Positions 25,876-35,012 are shown, numbered from the stretch's first letter. The stretch: DNA of 64,000 nt from an uncultured Ruminococcus sp. (GCF_947301925.1 NZ_CAMYUE010000002.1:254131-318130); one strand, 5' to 3'. Made by a program: numbers and translations. Notes: generated by a model not told the origin, from the letters alone.

Positions 25876-26337
25876 ATGAAAAAGGCAATACCTTATCTGT
25901 GCATCTCGGCGATCATCTTTCTGCTGCCGCTTCTTTTTCTGTACATCGGCTTCATAAACCCCGCAAATTCGGACAGCAGCTCGCCGTTTATCCGCATGGC
26001 TGTATGTACCGCTCTGGGCTTCATGCTGACGGCTCTCCTCACAAGGTATATGCACCCCTATACGGGACTGGCGGGACTTGACAGCGCAAAGCTCAATCTT
26101 GGCTTCACTATCGCCCTGCTCCTTGCGCTTTTAGTGGAGTTCGTCACCTTCGGCGGCGATAGGGTGGCTCCCTATATGGAGAGACTTGCCGAAAGGAACT
26201 CAGGCGGCGCAGGCGAATACTTCTACGGATACATTAAATATGTATTTATGACCGGACAGGCTCTCATAGCCCTCCGCACCTTCATACATTCGGCCCTGCT
26301 GGGCGCCCTGAAGGCAATAATGAGGCACGCTGACTGA
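25876..26337 (+). CDS. Small membrane protein between Tyr T-box and tyrS
   Basis: A 153-residue protein with three or four hydrophobic helices (about residues 4-24, 37-56, 68-86 and possibly 118-140). No known family was recognised. The ATG at 25876 has a strong AAAGGAGGAGG site; an in-frame upstream codon inside the T-box terminator is rejected. It lies directly after the T-box and 117 bases before tyrS, with no separate terminator that is convincing, so its expression should rise when tyrosine is short. That suggests, but does not show, a link to tyrosine supply. Confidence 0.7.
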   Translation: MKKAIPYLCISAIIFLLPLLFLYIGFINPANSDSSSPFIRMAVCTALGFMLTALLTRYMHPYTGLAGLDSAKLNLGFTIALLLALLVEFVTFGGDRVAPYMERLAERNSGGAGEYFYGYIKYVFMTGQALIALRTFIHSALLGALKAIMRHAD

Positions 26338-26454
26338 ACAGTAACACCGAAAGGTCGTGATATACATGAAAACGCCCGATGTTTTCATTCTTTATGGCAG
26401 TATGGCTGCCGATCAAGCTTAATAATAAAACAATAATATAAAGGAGAATAAATT

Positions 26455-27672
26455 ATGACTACTTTTGAAGAACTCAAGCGCAGAGGTCTCCTCGCGCAGC
26501 TCACAGACGAAAAAGAGATAGAGGAGCTCGTCAACGCAGGCAAGGCTACCTTCTACATCGGCTTCGACCCCACAGCGGACTCTCTCCATGTAGGTCACTT
26601 CATGGCGCTCTGCCTTATGAAGCGTCTCCAGATGGCAGGCAACAAGCCCATCGTGCTCATCGGCGGCGGTACAGCCATGATCGGCGACCCTTCGGGCAAG
26701 ACCGACATGAGAAAGATGATGACTCCTGAGACTATCCAGCACAACGTTGACTGCTTCAAGAAGCAGATGAGCCGATTCATCGACTTCTCGGAGGACAAGG
26801 CCATCATCGTCAACAACGCAGACTGGCTCATGAAGCTGAACTACATCGAGCTTCTCCGCGACGTGGGAGCTCACTTCAGCGTAAACCGTATGCTCTCTCA
26901 CGAGTGCTACAAGCAGCGTATGGAGCGCGGTCTTACCTTCCTGGAATTCAACTACATGATAATGCAGAGCTACGACTTCCTTGAGCTTTTCCAGAAATAC
27001 GGCTGCAATATGCAGTTCGGCGGCGACGACCAGTGGGCAAATATGCTGGGCGGCACAGAGCTCATCAGAAGAAAGCTGGGCAAGGACGCTTACGCAATGA
27101 CCATCACCCTGCTCCTCAACTCCGAGGGCAAGAAGATGGGCAAGACCGAGAAGGGCGCAGTATGGCTGGATCCCGAAAAGACAACTCCCTACGAGTTCTT
27201 CCAGTACTGGAGAAACGTGGACGACGCAGACGTTATCAAGTGCCTGAAGATGCTGACCTTCGTACCCGTTGAGCAGATCGAGGAAATGGAAAAGACCATG
27301 GAGGGCGCACAGTTCAACGCTGCCAAGGAGCTCCTTGCTTACGAGCTCACAAAGCTGGTTCACGGCGAGGAGGAAGCTGAAAAGGCAAAGGCAGCTGCAA
27401 AGGCACTCTTCGGCGGAAGCGGCTCCAATGAGAATATGCCCGTAGCCGAGATAGACTCCGCAGACCTTACCGACGGCGCCATCGGCCTTCTCAACCTTCT
27501 GGTCAAGGCAGAGCTTGCTCCTTCCGTATCCGAGGCAAGACGTCTTGTACAGCAGGGCGGCATCACAGTGAACGACGAGAAAAAGACAGACCCCAAGGAG
27601 ATGATCCGTCTTGACGGAGAGCTCATAGTCCGCAAGGGCAAGAAGGCATTCAAGAAAGTCATAGCAAAGTGA
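26455..27672 (+). CDS. tyrS: Tyrosyl-tRNA synthetase
   Basis: TyrRS charges tRNA-Tyr with tyrosine. The 405-residue protein has the class I HIGH-type motif in [13 protein letters not shown] (about residues 37-49), the KMSKS-type loop KKMGKT near 230, and a C-terminal S4 RNA-binding domain ([19 protein letters not shown]). Length matches the bacterial TyrRS family of about 400-420 residues. AAAGGAG precedes the start. It is expected to be read from the T-box promoter through the small membrane-protein gene. Two small hairpins in the 117-base gap (near 26367 and 26396) may be processing or pausing sites. Confidence 0.97.
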   Translation: MTTFEELKRRGLLAQLTDEKEIEELVNAGKATFYIGFDPTADSLHVGHFMALCLMKRLQMAGNKPIVLIGGGTAMIGDPSGKTDMRKMMTPETIQHNVDCFKKQMSRFIDFSEDKAIIVNNADWLMKLNYIELLRDVGAHFSVNRMLSHECYKQRMERGLTFLEFNYMIMQSYDFLELFQKYGCNMQFGGDDQWANMLGGTELIRRKLGKDAYAMTITLLLNSEGKKMGKTEKGAVWLDPEKTTPYEFFQYWRNVDDADVIKCLKMLTFVPVEQIEEMEKTMEGAQFNAAKELLAYELTKLVHGEEEAEKAKAAAKALFGGSGSNENMPVAEIDSADLTDGAIGLLNLLVKAELAPSVSEARRLVQQGGITVNDEKKTDPKEMIRLDGELIVRKGKKAFKKVIAK

Positions 27673-27733
27673 TTACATAACGTAATATAGGCAAATCTTT
27701 ATACACCTTTATGAAATTTTTTTGAATAAGCTA

Positions 27734-27762
27734 TTGACAAATCCTGTAAAACATCGTATAAT
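27734..27762 (+). promoter_or_regulatory. Promoter of prepilin-like gene
   Basis: TTGACA (27734-27739), 17 bases, TATAAT (27757-27762): a full consensus match, implying strong expression. Confidence 0.9.
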
Positions 27763-27813
27763 GTAATCAAGAACACAAACTTTTTTGCACTATAAAACTA
27801 TGGGGGGATTTAT

Positions 27814-28377
27814 ATGGCAAAAATATCAAAAAAGGGCTTCACACTGGTTGAGCTGATCGTCGTTATAGCCATCATTGGCGTTCTGGCAGCAATACTCGTT
27901 CCATCAATGCTGGGCTATGTCAAGCGCTCAAAGCGTACATCTGACATTTCCAGTGCAAAGAGTATCCACGACAGCGTCATGGCTATCCTTGCAGACAACG
28001 AGGAGGCAGCTGAATCCTTCGGTGCCAGCGGTACTTCAAAACACCATGCAAGCGGCAAGACCGGCGAAAATACCGACAACTATGACTTTGTTATAGTATG
28101 TTCCAAGGATGGTGCTTCCAACAACGGAAAGAATCATTCCTCATGGACAAGCGGCAGCAAGGATGCAAAAGCATTCCTGGATGCACTGAATCATTTCATG
28201 GGAAAGGGCAAGACACCTGTTAAGTTCCAGAAGTCATCTTCCGGCAAGAAGCTTAACCGCTGGTTCATAGGCTACCGTGATCCAGATCCTATCGACGTAG
28301 AGATCTGGGTAGGCGACGGTACTACTAATACGCCTATGTACAGAGTATGGCCTGACGCAAACTCAGATTATGAGTAA
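27814..28377 (+). CDS. Type IV prepilin-like protein, solitary
   Basis: A 187-residue protein with a class III signal: KKGFTLVELIVVIAIIGVLAA, in which prepilin peptidase would cut after Gly8 leaving Phe at +1 and Glu at +5, followed by a 20-residue hydrophobic helix. The remaining 150 residues are polar, rich in Gly, Ser, Lys and Asp, with a tryptophan-containing end. No pilus ATPase, PilC or prepilin peptidase gene is near, so assembly proteins must be encoded elsewhere. Consensus promoter and strong terminator define a single-gene, highly expressed unit. Confidence 0.85.
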   Translation: MAKISKKGFTLVELIVVIAIIGVLAAILVPSMLGYVKRSKRTSDISSAKSIHDSVMAILADNEEAAESFGASGTSKHHASGKTGENTDNYDFVIVCSKDGASNNGKNHSSWTSGSKDAKAFLDALNHFMGKGKTPVKFQKSSSGKKLNRWFIGYRDPDPIDVEIWVGDGTTNTPMYRVWPDANSDYE

Positions 28378-28384
28378 AAACAGT

Positions 28385-28420
28385 ATCCCCGTATGCAGCA
28401 AATGCTTACGGGGATGTTTT
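28385..28420 (+). terminator. Terminator of prepilin-like gene
   Basis: A 9-bp stem (ATCCCCGTA with TACGGGGAT, ends 28385 and 28415) with an inner GCA/TGC extension, then GTTTTT. Confidence 0.85.
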
Positions 28421-28425
28421 TATGG

Positions 28426-28453
28426 AAAAAGCTCCGCAGCCGCGGAGCTTTTT
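28426..28453 (-). terminator. Terminator of lipoprotein/RING operon
   Basis: A perfect 12-bp stem (28426-28437 with 28442-28453), 4-base loop; A and T runs at both ends allow action on the minus-strand lipoprotein gene. Confidence 0.85.
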
Positions 28454-28464
28454 TTGTTATATGT

Positions 28465-29001
28465 TCAGTCCTTGTAATTGTAAAATGCCATGAAGCTGTC
28501 CGAGCTGTATCCGCAGGACAAGAACCTCTTCTGTGCCGACTCAGCCGTTACCGCACCGCGTACAGCCGCCGCCAGCTTTGAATAGGAGCGCTTGTCGATA
28601 TCGCTCATTTTGCCGGTGGCTCCGCTTATCTGAAGCATATTGAAGTTCAGCCTCACGTCCATGAATCCGTCCGCGATTATGTACTCGCCGAACTGAGACT
28701 TCATATAGTAATAGTCAACCTTATCCTTGCTGCATATCAGCATTATCTGCGAAGGTATATACGAATCACAGCCCGTATAGGCTCCCCCGTCGTAATCGCC
28801 GATCTTATCCTTATCCCTGAAGATCTTCACACGGGTGGTATTATCGGGATAGCCAGTCTGCTCGCAGTAATTCACCAGATACCTCTCCCCCAGCGGATTG
28901 CTGAGCTGATAGGTATAGGTGGGATAGTCGCGGAGCCCGCAGCCTGCAAGAGCAAGACACAGCACCGCTGCAAAAAGGATACAAAGCCTTCTTATCCTCA
29001 T
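28465..29001 (-). CDS. Predicted lipoprotein of unknown function
   Basis: A 178-residue protein with a basic N-terminus, hydrophobic core and lipobox LALAGC (Cys21), so it should be lipid-anchored on the outer face of the membrane. The mature part is rich in Tyr, Asp and Lys with no recognised domain. AAGGGGGACG precedes the start. It lies 69 bases downstream of the RING-like membrane protein gene on the same strand and probably shares its transcript. Confidence 0.75.
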   Translation of the reverse strand: MRIRRLCILFAAVLCLALAGCGLRDYPTYTYQLSNPLGERYLVNYCEQTGYPDNTTRVKIFRDKDKIGDYDGGAYTGCDSYIPSQIMLICSKDKVDYYYMKSQFGEYIIADGFMDVRLNFNMLQISGATGKMSDIDKRSYSKLAAAVRGAVTAESAQKRFLSCGYSSDSFMAFYNYKD

Positions 29002-29070
29002 TTTCGTCCCCCTTGTATCAGAAGCCTCCTGCCATGCCCCCGCAGGAACGGCTCCCCTTTTCTTATGTTC

Positions 29071-30054
29071 TTATACCTTATAGACCTCCCTGAATGTGAA
29101 CACGAACTCAACGCAGAAGAACAGTGCCGCAAAGGCTATCAGCGTAACACCGTACCTTATGAGCATAATGAATATCACGTTCAGGGGCTTAATGCCGCCT
29201 GATGACTTTATCTGCGAGGCAGGACCGCGGCGCATCTTTATCTTCTTTATGGAGCGCATGGTGAACCTGTAGTAAAGCCAGTTGGAGAAGAAGCATATCA
29301 GCGCTCTTGCGCTGAGATTAAGGGCAAGGCCTATATCTCCCAGCAGCCTGATAGTCTTTGTATTGTCCGACAGGAAGTTTGCCAGCTCCGCAGGAATCTC
29401 CTCGGCATACTCCTTCAGATATATGAGCAGATCCGACGGAAAGCCCAGCAGAGTGCCTACCACCACGGTTATTATCGCCCAGCCCCACATTCTTCTGTTT
29501 GCGAAGAACAGAGACGGGAATATCAGTCCCAGTATATTGAACGACGGACGGACGCCGTCCTCCTTCAGGCGCTTGAACTTGGGCAGATAGTATATGGTAT
29601 TGGGGCCGACGAAATCGCTGACCTCCCGCATTGTGGCTCCGCCCATATCCTCATTCTGGTCGTAGCCCAGATAGTTTATGGGATCTATGAGCTCGTCTGC
29701 GTCGGGGATAGGAAATCCTTCATTCCACTGACTGCCGCTGCGGTCCCCTGTCTGTCTCTGACCGCCGTCCCCGGAAGCTCTCACAGCTCTCAGGTCGGTG
29801 CCGCAGCGCTGACAGCTTTCATCCTTCTCACTGTTTGAAAAGCGGCATACGGGACATATCCTGTACCGCGGACCGGATACGGTTGCCTTTTCCCATTTCC
29901 TGCCTTCTGCGTGAAATCCGGCATTTGCGCAGGTCATCGTGGAAGTATAACAATCCCTGTGATGAGGCGTGCCGCAGTCGGGACACACTACTATATCGTC
30001 ATCGGGAGTAAATATCTTATTGCATACGGGGCATTTCTCACCAACATAACCCAT
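29071..30054 (-). CDS. Prokaryotic RING/zinc-ribbon membrane protein
   Basis: A 327-residue protein. The first 50 residues hold a RING-finger-like zinc site (CPVCNKIF at 8, CPDCGTPHHRDCY at 24), followed near residue 64 by a zinc ribbon (CPVCRFSN and CQRCGTDL), an acidic and Gln-rich linker, and four C-terminal hydrophobic helices resembling a DUF2628-type region. Such proteins are common in gut Clostridia and have no assigned role. The ATG at 30054 is preferred to one at 30084 because AGGAGG lies 9 bases upstream. Confidence 0.7.
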   Translation of the reverse strand: MGYVGEKCPVCNKIFTPDDDIVVCPDCGTPHHRDCYTSTMTCANAGFHAEGRKWEKATVSGPRYRICPVCRFSNSEKDESCQRCGTDLRAVRASGDGGQRQTGDRSGSQWNEGFPIPDADELIDPINYLGYDQNEDMGGATMREVSDFVGPNTIYYLPKFKRLKEDGVRPSFNILGLIFPSLFFANRRMWGWAIITVVVGTLLGFPSDLLIYLKEYAEEIPAELANFLSDNTKTIRLLGDIGLALNLSARALICFFSNWLYYRFTMRSIKKIKMRRGPASQIKSSGGIKPLNVIFIMLIRYGVTLIAFAALFFCVEFVFTFREVYKV

Positions 30055-30097
30055 TTTTCCTGCCTCCTTTTTATCTGTTTGCATATGTCTGAAATAT

Positions 30098-30127
30098 ATT
30101 ATACCACTTTCGCAGGTTAAAAATCAA
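30098..30127 (-). promoter_or_regulatory. Promoter of RING-like/lipoprotein operon
   Basis: On the minus strand TTGATT (30127-30122), 18 bases, TATAAT (30103-30098). Confidence 0.65.
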
Positions 30128-30207
30128 GTATTTTAGCACAATATCCGTTACAAGAGAGTAAAAAAATGAAAAAAAATCAAAATACTATGGTAATTTCTTC
30201 TCAAGTG

Positions 30208-30216
30208 TGCTATAAT
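30208..30216 (+). promoter_or_regulatory. Extended -10 promoter of M16-lgt-folD operon
   Basis: TGCTATAAT at 30208-30216; the -35 region is poor, but the TGn extension can compensate. The first start codon follows about 38 bases later. Confidence 0.5.
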
Positions 30217-30253
30217 ATGGTGTATAGCTTTTTTAGATTGGAGTGTTATCCTG

Positions 30254-31519
30254 ATGATATACAAAAGGTCTGAACTTGGCGATAAAATCGGCTTCACCTC
30301 TATAATTGACAAAAAATTCAAGACCTGTTCCCTTGGTGTATATTTCCTGACGGAGCTGAGCGAAAAGACAGCTGCCGTCAATAACCTTGCCACCGGCATA
30401 CTGACAGTCTCCAGCAGCGGCTTCAGGACATACGCAGCACTGTGCGAAAAGCTCTCCGAGCTCTACGGCGCAGGTCTGGGCTCCTCGGCCCGCAAGAAGG
30501 GCGACGCCCAGATACTGGGTCTGAAGGCCTCATGGCTGGACAACAGATACGCAATAGACGGCGAGGATATCAGCGGCGAGATGCTCAGCCTTATAAGGGA
30601 CTGCCTTTTCAGTCCCAATGCAAAGGACGGCGCCTTTGACGAGGATTCCTTCGCAATGGTGAAAAAAGACCTCATCGACCGCATAGACGGCGAGCTCAAC
30701 CAGAAGCGAAGCTACGCTCTGGCACAGGCGGCCGCAGTGGCATACAGGGGCGAGCCTGCGGAGTGTACAGGCTACGGAAGCAGAGAGGCCGCTTCGTCGG
30801 CAACTCCCGCAGAGGCCTTCAGAGCTTACCGTGAGCTTCTGAAAACCGCTCAGATAGAGATATTCTACGTTGCACCGCAGGAGGACGACTCGTTCGCGGA
30901 GATGTTCCGCAGCAGCTTCGGCAGCATTGACAGAGCTCCCAAAGCAGTGAACATACGCAACCACAGTCCCCTGAAGGCTCAGGTCGAGACCGTCTCCGAG
31001 GAATTCGACGTGAATCAGTGCAAGGCTGTATTCGCCTTCAAGACCGATTCGGACGACAGATACGCCCTGAAAATGCTCAGCATAATCTACGGCGAGCTGC
31101 CATTCTCCAAACTCTTCCTCAACGTCCGCGAGAAGAACAGCCTATGCTATTACTGCACCAGTCGTTCCATCTCCGTAAAGGGTTCATTTTTCGTGGATAT
31201 CGGCGTTGAGCGCAGCAACATAAAGACCGCCGAGGACGAGATAATGGCTCAGCTTGATGAGGTAAGAAAGGGCAACATCACCGACCAGGAAATGCAGGGC
31301 GCTCTCATGGCGCTGGATAACGCAGTATTACAGGTAGGCGACACTCCCACCTCATATATAGGCTGGTATCTGGACTGCTTCTGCGACGGGGAGTTCATCA
31401 CCCCAGAGGAGCACTTCCTCAGATTCAAGGCAGTCACAAAGGAGCGTATCGTCGAGGCAGCTAAATCGCTGAAGCCCGACAGCGTATACCTCATGCTCAA
31501 CAAGGAGGTGCAGGGATAA
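30254..31519 (+). CDS. M16-family protein without active-site motif (YfmF-like)
   Basis: A 421-residue M16 (insulinase-like) homologue. It has the alternating alpha-beta pattern of the family and the C-terminal segment NVREKNSLCYYCTSRS, which matches the R/Y substrate-closing motif, but no HxxEH zinc site. Non-catalytic partners of this kind pair with an active M16 protein to form a two-subunit peptidase. The active partner is encoded immediately downstream, sharing one base (TAATG). GGAGTG precedes the start. The role in cytoplasmic peptide turnover is inferred from family. Confidence 0.85.
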   Translation: MIYKRSELGDKIGFTSIIDKKFKTCSLGVYFLTELSEKTAAVNNLATGILTVSSSGFRTYAALCEKLSELYGAGLGSSARKKGDAQILGLKASWLDNRYAIDGEDISGEMLSLIRDCLFSPNAKDGAFDEDSFAMVKKDLIDRIDGELNQKRSYALAQAAAVAYRGEPAECTGYGSREAASSATPAEAFRAYRELLKTAQIEIFYVAPQEDDSFAEMFRSSFGSIDRAPKAVNIRNHSPLKAQVETVSEEFDVNQCKAVFAFKTDSDDRYALKMLSIIYGELPFSKLFLNVREKNSLCYYCTSRSISVKGSFFVDIGVERSNIKTAEDEIMAQLDEVRKGNITDQEMQGALMALDNAVLQVGDTPTSYIGWYLDCFCDGEFITPEEHFLRFKAVTKERIVEAAKSLKPDSVYLMLNKEVQG

Positions 31520-32796
31520 TGGAAAAAGAGATCATCACAGGCGCCCGCACGGGAGACAGCTGCATACACGTCAAGCACAGCAGCGGTCTTGATATCTACA
31601 TCTGCGAGATGAACGACTTCAGCAGCATAGAAGCCATTATCGGCACCAGATACGGCTCCGTGAACAACATATTCAAGAACGCCGCCGACAGCGATTACAC
31701 CACCGTCCCCGAAGGCATAGCCCACTTCCTTGAGCACAAGCTCTTCGAGAATGAGGACTGCGGTGTATTCGAGCTCTACGCAAAGACAGGAGCCTCCGGC
31801 AACGCATTCACTGCCTTCGACAAGACCTGCTACACCTTCAGCTGCTCCAAGAACTATGAGAAGAATCTGGAGATACTGCTGGATTTCGTACAGAAGCCCT
31901 ACTTCACCAAGGAAAACGTGGACAAGGAAATGGGTATCATCGGCCAGGAGATAAAAATGACCAACGATAACCCCGAATGGCGCGTATTCTTCAATATGCT
32001 CCGCTGTATGTTCCACGCCCACCCCATAAAGACCGACATCGCAGGTACAGTTGAAAGTATCTCGAAGATAGACGCAGATCTGCTCTACAAGTGCTATGAC
32101 GCCTTCTACAACCTGAACAATATGGTGCTCGCCATAGCAGGCAACATAAAGGCCGATACAGTGCTTGAGATATGCGACCGCTGTCTCCGTCCCACCGAGG
32201 ACAAGGGACTTGAGACCGTATTCCCCGATGAGCCTGCCGGCATTGTGCAGCCCGAGTTCATCGAAAAGCAGCCGGTGGGAGCCTCCATATTCCAGCTGGG
32301 CTATAAATGCACTCCGAGCGACGGCGCACAGCGACTGAAGGACGCTGCCGCCGCCTCCACAGCCGCGGCTCTCCTCACGGACCCCGCCCTCCCCATGTGC
32401 GAGAGGCTCCTTAAAGAGGAGATCATCAACTCCACATTCGGCGGAGAGGTGTTCTGCGGAAGCGGCTATTTCACCGTGTTCTTCAGCGGCGAATCGGATC
32501 ACCCCCAAAGGATCAGGGAGGCCGTAAACGCCGAGATAGAAAGACTCATCAGCGAGGGCATAAGGGAGAAGGACTTCCAGAGGATAAAGAAATCCTCCTA
32601 CGGTATGCTCATACGGGAGCTGAACAATGTGGAAGCAGTGGCAAGTCTCATGCTCTGCGCACACATGGACGAAGTCGGTCCTTACGACGCTATAGAGGCT
32701 CTTTCAGACCTTACCGGCGCCGATGTGATAGATTATATGCGCAGGGAGCTGCGCCCTGACAGATGCGTTCTGTCGGTAATTGAAAAGGAGGCATAA
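31519..32796 (+). CDS. M16-family zinc peptidase (YfmH-like)
   Basis: A 425-residue active partner of the preceding protein. The inverted zinc motif HFLEH is at residues 69-73 and the downstream glutamate is in the region FTKENVDKEMGIIGQEI, as in other M16 enzymes. It should degrade peptides in a chamber formed with the inactive partner. No signal peptide is present, so it is probably cytoplasmic. Overlap of one base with the upstream gene and 4 bases to lgt indicate a tight operon. In many Firmicutes a YfmF/YfmH pair also lies near lgt or lipid genes. Confidence 0.88.
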   Translation: MEKEIITGARTGDSCIHVKHSSGLDIYICEMNDFSSIEAIIGTRYGSVNNIFKNAADSDYTTVPEGIAHFLEHKLFENEDCGVFELYAKTGASGNAFTAFDKTCYTFSCSKNYEKNLEILLDFVQKPYFTKENVDKEMGIIGQEIKMTNDNPEWRVFFNMLRCMFHAHPIKTDIAGTVESISKIDADLLYKCYDAFYNLNNMVLAIAGNIKADTVLEICDRCLRPTEDKGLETVFPDEPAGIVQPEFIEKQPVGASIFQLGYKCTPSDGAQRLKDAAAASTAAALLTDPALPMCERLLKEEIINSTFGGEVFCGSGYFTVFFSGESDHPQRIREAVNAEIERLISEGIREKDFQRIKKSSYGMLIRELNNVEAVASLMLCAHMDEVGPYDAIEALSDLTGADVIDYMRRELRPDRCVLSVIEKEA

Positions 32797-32800
32797 TCCC

Positions 32801-34027
32801 ATGAATGAAACAACACTATTAGAACCCCACGAAATACAATTCCCCGAGCTTGGCTGGAAATTCAGCATCGACCCCACAGCCTTTACGGTATTCGGCTTCC
32901 AGATACAGTGGTACGGTATCATCATCACTATCGGACTGATACTCGCCCTTGTATACGCCCTGCCAAAGATGAAGCGCTTCGGCCTTGATTCCGACAGAGC
33001 CATCGACGCAGTCATAGGCGGAGTCATCGGCGGCATAATCGGCGCCCGTATCTACTATGTACTCATGCGCTGGGACGAATACAAATGGGACTGGAAGGCA
33101 ATAGTCAACACCCGCAACGGCGGCCTGGCCATTTACGGCGGTATAATCGGCGCACTTTTAGTCGGTTTTATAATATGTAAGATCAAGAAGATAAAGATTC
33201 TGCCCATGCTGGACATCACCGCTCTGGGACTTCTCATAGGCCAGGGCATAGGACGCTGGGGCAACTTCGTCAATCAGGAGGCCTTCGGTACCAATACCGA
33301 TTCCTTCCTGGGCATGACAGGCGGAACTATCCAGCGCACTATCTCCGAGGGCATGAGCCTTGATGGTGATATGTACAAGAACGGTCTGGAAATGCTCTGG
33401 GAAAAGCCCGTACACCCCTGCTTCCTCTATGAGTCGGTATGGTGTCTGCTGGGCTTTGTGATACTGGCATTTCTCTCCAAGCGCAGGAAGTTCGACGGCC
33501 AGATCTTCCTCATGTACCTTGCATGGTACGGCGCAGAGCGCTTCGTAGTTGAAGGCCTCCGCACCGACAGCCTCATGCTGGGCAATATCCGCATCTCACA
33601 GGCGCTGTCCGCAGTATTGTTTGTTGTGTCAGTGCTCCTGCTGATAGTATTCTTCATCAGAAGGAAGCGCGATCCCGAGAGCTTCGTGCTCTACGCAAAC
33701 ACCGAGGAATCCCACCGTCTTATCGAGGAGAGCCGCAGAAAGCGCATGGGTATCTCCAAGGAGGACGCCAAGGCAGGCAGCGGTGACGATGATGAGGACG
33801 ACCTTGACATCTTCAACGATGATGATGACGACTTCGACGAGGACGAGCTGGACGATGAGGACACTATCCTCGGCGGCGATGATGACGACGATGATGAAGA
33901 TGATGACGATGACGAGGAAGACGAACATCAACCTGTTCCTGTAAAGGACGACGATGAAGATAACGACGAAGATGAAGACGACGATGATGAGGACGAGGAG
34001 TCCGATGATGATAAGGAGGATAAATAA
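32801..34027 (+). CDS. lgt: Prolipoprotein diacylglyceryl transferase with long acidic tail
   Basis: Lgt attaches diacylglycerol to the cysteine of lipoprotein precursors. The first 320 residues hold seven membrane helices and the signature GRWGNFVNQEAFG near residue 150, with the catalytic-arginine region AERFVVEGLRTDSL near 255. The last roughly 80 residues are almost entirely Asp and Glu, which is not part of Lgt in other bacteria (usual length about 260-300). The ATG at 32801 has AAGGAGG nine bases ahead; an earlier in-frame ATG overlaps the M16 gene. The tail is in frame and ends in AAGGAGG used by folD. Confidence 0.93.
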   Translation: MNETTLLEPHEIQFPELGWKFSIDPTAFTVFGFQIQWYGIIITIGLILALVYALPKMKRFGLDSDRAIDAVIGGVIGGIIGARIYYVLMRWDEYKWDWKAIVNTRNGGLAIYGGIIGALLVGFIICKIKKIKILPMLDITALGLLIGQGIGRWGNFVNQEAFGTNTDSFLGMTGGTIQRTISEGMSLDGDMYKNGLEMLWEKPVHPCFLYESVWCLLGFVILAFLSKRRKFDGQIFLMYLAWYGAERFVVEGLRTDSLMLGNIRISQALSAVLFVVSVLLLIVFFIRRKRDPESFVLYANTEESHRLIEESRRKRMGISKEDAKAGSGDDDEDDLDIFNDDDDDFDEDELDDEDTILGGDDDDDDEDDDDDEEDEHQPVPVKDDDEDNDEDEDDDDEDEESDDDKEDK

Positions 34028-34885
34028 ATGGCACAGATTATCGACGGAAAAGCAGTTTCCGCAGCAGTAAAGAACGAGGTAGCAGAGGAAGCTGCCAGAC
34101 TCAGGGACGAAAAGGGACTCAAGGTAGGCCTTGCGGTAGTTATCGTAGGCAACAATCCCGCTTCAAGAGTATATGTCAACAACAAGAAGAAGGCCTGCGA
34201 GGCAGTAGGCTTCCAGTCATTCGAGTACGCTCTGGACGAATCCACCACACAGGAGCAGCTTCTTGACCTGGTAAACGTACTTAACCGCGACGACAGAGTA
34301 AACGGAATACTGGTACAGCTCCCCCTGCCCAAGCACATCGACGAGAAGGCTGTTATCAACGCTATCTCACCCGACAAGGACGTTGACGCCTTCCACCCCA
34401 TCAACGTGGGCAAGATAATGATAGGCGAGTATTCCTTCCTTCCATGCACTCCCGCAGGCGTTATGCGCCTTATTGAGAGCACAGGCACGGATATCACAGG
34501 CAAGCAGTGCGTAGTTATCGGCAGAAGCAATATCGTCGGCAAGCCACAGGCAATGCTGCTTCTCCAGAAGAACGGCACCGTTACTATCTGCCACTCCAAG
34601 ACAAAGAACCTCAAGGAGGTATGCCTCGGCGCTGATATCCTTGTAGTTGCCATCGGCCGCGCTAACTTCGTTACAGGCGATATGATAAAGGAAGGCGCTG
34701 TAGTCATCGACGTAGGCATGAACCGCCTCGACAACGGCAAGCTCTGCGGCGACGTTGAGTTCGAGTCCGCCGAGAAGAAGGCTTCGTTCATCACTCCCGT
34801 ACCCGGCGGCGTAGGTCCCATGACTATCGCAATGCTTATGAAGAACACCCTCACAGCTGCAAAACAGCAGGCAGGAATCGAATAA
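34028..34885 (+). CDS. folD: Methylenetetrahydrofolate dehydrogenase/cyclohydrolase
   Basis: FolD interconverts methylene-, methenyl- and formyl-tetrahydrofolate, feeding purine and formyl-methionine synthesis. The 285-residue protein has the conserved [18 protein letters not shown] active-site region (catalytic Lys near residue 56), [22 protein letters not shown] and the nucleotide site [10 protein letters not shown], ending in DVGMNR and [11 protein letters not shown]. Length is typical. The ATG directly follows the lgt stop codon, and its AAGGAGG site lies inside the end of lgt, so translation is coupled. Confidence 0.97.
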   Translation: MAQIIDGKAVSAAVKNEVAEEAARLRDEKGLKVGLAVVIVGNNPASRVYVNNKKKACEAVGFQSFEYALDESTTQEQLLDLVNVLNRDDRVNGILVQLPLPKHIDEKAVINAISPDKDVDAFHPINVGKIMIGEYSFLPCTPAGVMRLIESTGTDITGKQCVVIGRSNIVGKPQAMLLLQKNGTVTICHSKTKNLKEVCLGADILVVAIGRANFVTGDMIKEGAVVIDVGMNRLDNGKLCGDVEFESAEKKASFITPVPGGVGPMTIAMLMKNTLTAAKQQAGIE

Positions 34886-34890
34886 TTTGT

Positions 34891-34920
34891 AAGGAACGCC
34901 GAACCCGGCGTTCCTTTTTT
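34891..34920 (+). terminator. Terminator of M16-lgt-folD operon
   Basis: An 11-bp stem (AAGGAACGCCG with CGGCGTTCCTT) and 4-base loop followed by TTTTTT. Confidence 0.95.
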
Positions 34921-34987
34921 GTAGGGGTAGATAATATCAGCCCGCAAAATTTCTCGTTATATCGGGCGGCGGAACGCCGCCCCTACA
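34920..34987. repeat. Palindrome-ended repeat element, 68 bases (REP/MITE-like)
   Basis: The element is bounded by inverted TGTAGGGG (34920-34927) and CCCCTACA (34980-34987), and contains an 8-bp palindrome GGGCGGCG/CGCCGCCC (34964-34971, 34975-34982). Related palindromes followed by CCCCTA occur at 40833 and 41159. It lies between the folD terminator and the NSS promoter and codes for nothing visible. Confidence 0.6.
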
Positions 34988-35012
34988 GACAATTTTTTTG
35001 CAAGACTTGATA

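Noticed and set aside
31249-32664. A 471-codon open frame on the minus strand
   Set aside because: It lies opposite the M16 genes, which have clear family motifs. Its translation is a His/Val/Leu-rich shadow with no ribosome site.
33770-34027. The acidic tail of Lgt as a frameshift or pseudogene sign
   Set aside because: The frame is open to a normal stop, and the folD ribosome site is properly placed inside it, so the tail is taken as real.
33928-34947. A 339-codon minus-strand frame with a poly-serine end
   Set aside because: It is the complement of folD and the acidic tail of lgt; the serine run is the reverse of GAT/GAC/GAA repeats.
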